From CAZGRP01 sp964527995 (GTDB lineage: Bacteria > Zhuqueibacterota > Zhuqueibacteria > Oceanimicrobiales > CAZGRP01), in contig CAZGRP010000005.1 of assembly GCA_964527995.1 (NCBI GenBank), positions 68,135 to 132,134 of the forward strand: a DNA stretch of 64,000 nt. Direction: 5' to 3'. The position numbers and the translations under genes are program-made. Positions 62,111 through 64,000 of the stretch are shown here, piece by piece. The notes beneath the pieces were generated by a model. The model had not been told where the DNA came from. It did no database searches and saw nothing but the letters and a program-made list of their open reading frames with translations. Each line of letters starts with the position of its first letter. Positions within the stretch are counted from its first letter, which is position 1.

Positions 62111-62280
62111 ATGGAGGCATCGTTGAGCGGAGCATTGGAGTATTGAAGAATCTCGCGGCAGAAACATCCTGACCTGCCAAACTCCAAGGCGGCAGATGCC
62201 GCACCAGGTTACCGCCTGGCTCAAACTCCATTTCTCCATCACTCCAAAACTCCATATCTCCACATCTGCATATCTACGGA
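62111..62280. repeat. Second facing octamer element next to upxY
   Basis: Left: five degenerate octamers at 62111-62150 (ATGGAGGC, ATCGTTGA, GCGGAGCA, TTGGAGTA, TTGAAGAA). Right: seven octamers at 62225-62280 (ACTCCATT, TCTCCATC, ACTCCAAA, ACTCCATA, TCTCCACA, TCTGCATA, TCTACGGA), ending ten bases before the next start codon. Same word family as the element at 61841. Confidence 0.85.
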
Positions 62281-62290
62281 GCCCAATAGC

Positions 62291-62806
62291 ATGCCACTAG
62301 CCGAAACCGACACCGCTCGCCACTGGTACGCGCTCTACACCCGGCCGCGATTCGAGAAGAAGATCGACCGCGAACTGCAGCGTATGGGGGTGGAGTCGTA
62401 TTTGCCCCTGCGATCCGTGCTGCGGCAATGGAGCGACCGCAAGAAGCTGATCGAAGAGCCGCTGTTCTCGTGCTACGTTTTTGTTCACGCCGACCCGAAA
62501 GAGCGGCTCTTGTCGCTGCGGCCGACCGGTGTCGTGCGTATGGTGTGCAATGCCGGCAAACCGTCGCGTATCCCCGACTACCAGATCGACGCCGTGCGCC
62601 GCATGCTGGCCGAAGGCTTCGACCCGGAACCGTGCGATTACATCCCGGTGGGCGAAGAGGTGGAGATCACGGCCGGCAGCCTGATGGGACTCAGAGGCTA
62701 TCTGCGCGAATACCGCGGCCGCGAGCGGCTGGTCGTCACTCTGCACGCCATCCGCCAGTCTGTGGCCGTAGAGGTCGAGAGGGTGTGGGTGAAGCGTGTG
62801 GCCTAG
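62291..62806 (+). CDS. UpxY/RfaH-like NusG-family transcription antiterminator
   Basis: A 171-residue NusG paralogue. NGN domain at about 10-110 (HWYALYTRPRFEKKIDREL, PLFSCYVFVHADPKERL) and KOW region at about 118-150 (PVGEEVEITAGSLMGLRGYL). Such proteins bind RNA polymerase and prevent early termination in long polysaccharide operons; Bacteroides UpxY acts in the leader of its own operon. The terminators at 60514 and 61637 upstream would be natural targets (inference). It opens the polysaccharide export region. Confidence 0.92.
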   Translation: MPLAETDTARHWYALYTRPRFEKKIDRELQRMGVESYLPLRSVLRQWSDRKKLIEEPLFSCYVFVHADPKERLLSLRPTGVVRMVCNAGKPSRIPDYQIDAVRRMLAEGFDPEPCDYIPVGEEVEITAGSLMGLRGYLREYRGRERLVVTLHAIRQSVAVEVERVWVKRVA

Positions 62807-62810
62807 GCGT

Positions 62811-62838
62811 GATTCCAGATTTCGGATTTCGGATTGCG
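62811..62838 (+). repeat. Heptamer array GATTTCG/GATTGCG
   Basis: GATTCCA, GATTTCG, GATTTCG, GATTGCG in 7-bp phase, five bases after the upxY-like stop. The same words occur at 63168 and 63878. Confidence 0.85.
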
Positions 62839-62942
62839 GGGCCAGGAGGCAGCCGTGATGATCCCGGCCATCGTGAAGGCGTTGATCGGATTGGCGCGGG
62901 GGATGATGCGACGATGGGAAACGCCCGGAAGTTTCGGCATGG

Positions 62943-63112
62943 CTACGCTGGGACTTCGACAAGACGGGTCATCTTGTCTTTGGTCAGTTCTTCCACGGTT
63001 GCCAGATAGGTCTGGATGGCATCCTTGCCATCTCCTCAAGGATGAAACGGCCTTCTGCGAGCCTGGCCGCTCGCAGCGAAAGTAAATCGTCGACGGGATA
63101 TCGAACATTCAA
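62943..63112 (-). pseudogene. Degenerate small protein gene, frameshifted
   Basis: On the minus strand, TTG 63112 opens a frame reading LNVRYPVDDLLSLRAARLAE and GRFILEEMAR; around 63025 the coherent text continues in another frame as GKDAIQTYLATVEELTKDKM and TRLVEVPA, stopping at 62943. The switch of frame without loss of protein-like character suggests one broken gene of about 55 codons. The family was not recognised; size and style recall antitoxin-like proteins. Confidence 0.45.
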
Positions 63113-63167
63113 ATCTCACCACAGGGCAAGTAAAAAGTTCCAAATGTGGTCGAGTATAGAGCCGCAG

Positions 63168-63272
63168 GATTTTGGATTGCAGATCGAGGGAGGCGGCACC
63201 GGGAGACAGCCGTGGTGCTTGCAGCCCAACGGAGACAGGCGGCCAACGGATCCAGTCTGATATCTGACATCC
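63168..63272 (+). repeat. Spacer repeat, copy A
   Basis: GATTTTG, GATTGCA, GATCGAG words followed by GGCGGCACCGGGAGACAGCC and, at 63236-63272, a GGCGGCCAACGGATCCAGTC block continuing into TGATATCTGA. Matches copy B at 63878-63989. Confidence 0.8.
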
Positions 63273-63319
63273 AGGCACGCGATATGAGCCACGTACCACT
63301 GACCCCCAAGGGGTTCATC

Positions 63320-63856
63320 ATGCGAACCGTAGCGATTCTATTCATCGTCGCCCTGGCGGCGTCCACTGGACTCGCCCAGCAGAGCGGCACCACGGTCATT
63401 CAAAACCGCGCCGCCCAGTACATTCTCGGTGACCGCGACGAGATCCTCATGCGTGTCAACATCTGGGGCTATGTGGCCAAGCCGGGCAACTACTGGGTGC
63501 CGCGCAACACCGACTTGATCACGTTGATCTCCTTCGCCGGCGGCCCCCGCGACGGTGCCAACCTGCGCAAGGTTCGCATCCTGCGCGAAGGCATCGCCGC
63601 ATCGCTGACCGGCGGCGGCACCGACGGTAAGGACGGCAAGGACGGCCACAAGAAAAAAGTGCCCGTCCTCAAGATCGACGTGCAACGCTACATCGAAACC
63701 GGCGAATCAGGCTCCGTGCCCATTCTCAAGGGCGGCGACACCGTCATCATCAGCCCCACTTTCGGCCAGAAGGTGCGCAACTCGTTCCCCTATATCTCCA
63801 CCCTGGCCCTCGTCGCCCAGGCGGCCTGGTGGATCACGCTCGTGGCCAGAAGATAG
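63320..63856 (+). CDS. SLBB-domain polysaccharide export protein
   Basis: A 178-residue secreted protein. Signal peptide (ATSGL-type hydrophobic run, cleavage near SSTGLAQQ-like text at about residue 20), then an SLBB-like domain (VNIWGYVAKPGNYWVPRNTD, about 49-68; FAGGPRDGANLRKVRI) and a short insert GKDGKDGHKKK. A hydrophobic segment near the C-terminus (ALVAQAAWWITLV) could anchor it. It resembles a shortened Wza/BexD-type export subunit without the N-terminal Poly_export domain. AAGGGG six bases before ATG 63320 fixes the start. Confidence 0.85.
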   Translation: MRTVAILFIVALAASTGLAQQSGTTVIQNRAAQYILGDRDEILMRVNIWGYVAKPGNYWVPRNTDLITLISFAGGPRDGANLRKVRILREGIAASLTGGGTDGKDGKDGHKKKVPVLKIDVQRYIETGESGSVPILKGGDTVIISPTFGQKVRNSFPYISTLALVAQAAWWITLVARR

Positions 63857-63877
63857 GGCGCGGGGGATGGGAGTGTC

Positions 63878-63989
63878 GATTGCGGATTGCGGATTTCGGA
63901 TTGCGGGCAACGAGGTACGGAGACAACCGAATGCCCGTTTCCCCTACGCAAGACGGCGGCCAACGGACCCAGTCTGATATTTGATACCT
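63878..63989 (+). repeat. Spacer repeat, copy B
   Basis: GATTGCG, GATTGCG, GATTTCG, GATTGCG in 7-bp phase at 63878-63905, then GGAGACAACCG and, at 63953-63989, GGCGGCCAACGGACCCAGTC continuing into TGATATTTGA. Corresponds to copy A. Confidence 0.8.
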
Positions 63990-64000
63990 GGTACCTGACC

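Larger units (their letters stand above)
61349..62290. other. 940-bp gene-free spacer rich in inverted short-word arrays
   Basis: No convincing gene on either strand. It contains three facing-array elements (61376-61587, 61841-61948, 62111-62280) and a terminator-like structure (61637-61678), listed separately. The remaining sequence shows no clear feature. Confidence 0.6.
62807..63319. other. Spacer between upxY-like gene and SLBB gene
   Basis: About 510 bp without an intact gene. It carries a GATTKCG heptamer array (62811-62838), a minus-strand gene remnant (62943-63112) and one copy of a repeated block (63168-63272). Confidence 0.6.

Noticed and set aside
61841..62280. CRISPR array
   Set aside because: Repeats are 8-bp contiguous words without spacers, and no cas genes are in the window.
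1..64000. tRNA genes, insertion sequences and prophage genes
   Set aside because: Scanned by eye for T-loop sequences, transposase and integrase motifs; none was seen, but a tRNAscan or IS search would be more sensitive.

Overview
The window is a GC-rich, tightly packed bacterial chromosome segment from a diderm (outer-membrane) organism. A secreted protein ends in a T9SS-type sorting domain (YPNPFNP motif), LpxC is fused to FabZ, and BamA, Skp, LolA and TamB-like genes are present. These point to the FCB group or a related uncultivated lineage such as KSB1, Calditrichota or Zixibacteria. The phylum is an inference; no rRNA gene is in the window. No tRNA, insertion sequence, CRISPR array or prophage was seen.

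Region 1 (1-10880) is the 3' half of a nonribosomal peptide cluster. It holds the last two modules of an NRPS (Asn-like A, PCP, E, C, Tyr/Phe-like A, PCP, TE), an MFS exporter, an MbtH protein, a type II thioesterase, an Sfp-type phosphopantetheinyl transferase and a PAPS-dependent sulfotransferase. Region 2 (11092-19324) has a T9SS-sorted beta-propeller/FN3 protein, three lipoproteins (one a trypsin-like protease, another a stand-alone copy of its N-terminal domain), a TauE/SafE permease and a bifunctional ATP sulfurylase/APS kinase that makes PAPS, the donor the sulfotransferase needs. Region 3 (19782-27316) is a putative Na+/H+ antiporter followed by nuoJKLMN only; the rest of complex I is elsewhere.

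Region 4 (27646-33637) is pepA and the ffh-rpsP-khpA-rimM-trmD-rplS translation/SRP operon, preceded by a near-consensus promoter and a short terminated leader RNA. Region 5 (33748-36695) is a GabT-like aminotransferase convergent with a sodium:solute symporter. Region 6 (36973-52573) is envelope biogenesis: uppS, tamB-like, bamA, skp, lpxD, lpxC-fabZ, lpxA, a lipoate ligase, an outer-membrane protein, dxr and rseP. Region 7 (52705-60062) has an aminotransferase, gcvT, ftsK, a toxin-antitoxin island (MNT/HEPN, a decayed copy of the ftsK 3' end, a coiled-coil antitoxin, a frameshifted PIN toxin) and lolA. Region 8 (60250-64000) starts a polysaccharide locus: an attenuator-like leader, two small conserved-looking proteins, an UpxY/RfaH-like antiterminator and an SLBB export protein, separated by unusually repeat-rich spacers.

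The most unusual non-gene signal is a set of spacer elements built from degenerate short tandem words whose period is fixed within an element but differs between elements (7, 8 or 9 bp). Several occur as facing inverted arrays that could fold into long imperfect stem-loops. The most interesting gene context is a probable sulfated, D-Asn/Tyr-containing peptide pathway with PAPS synthesis encoded nearby.
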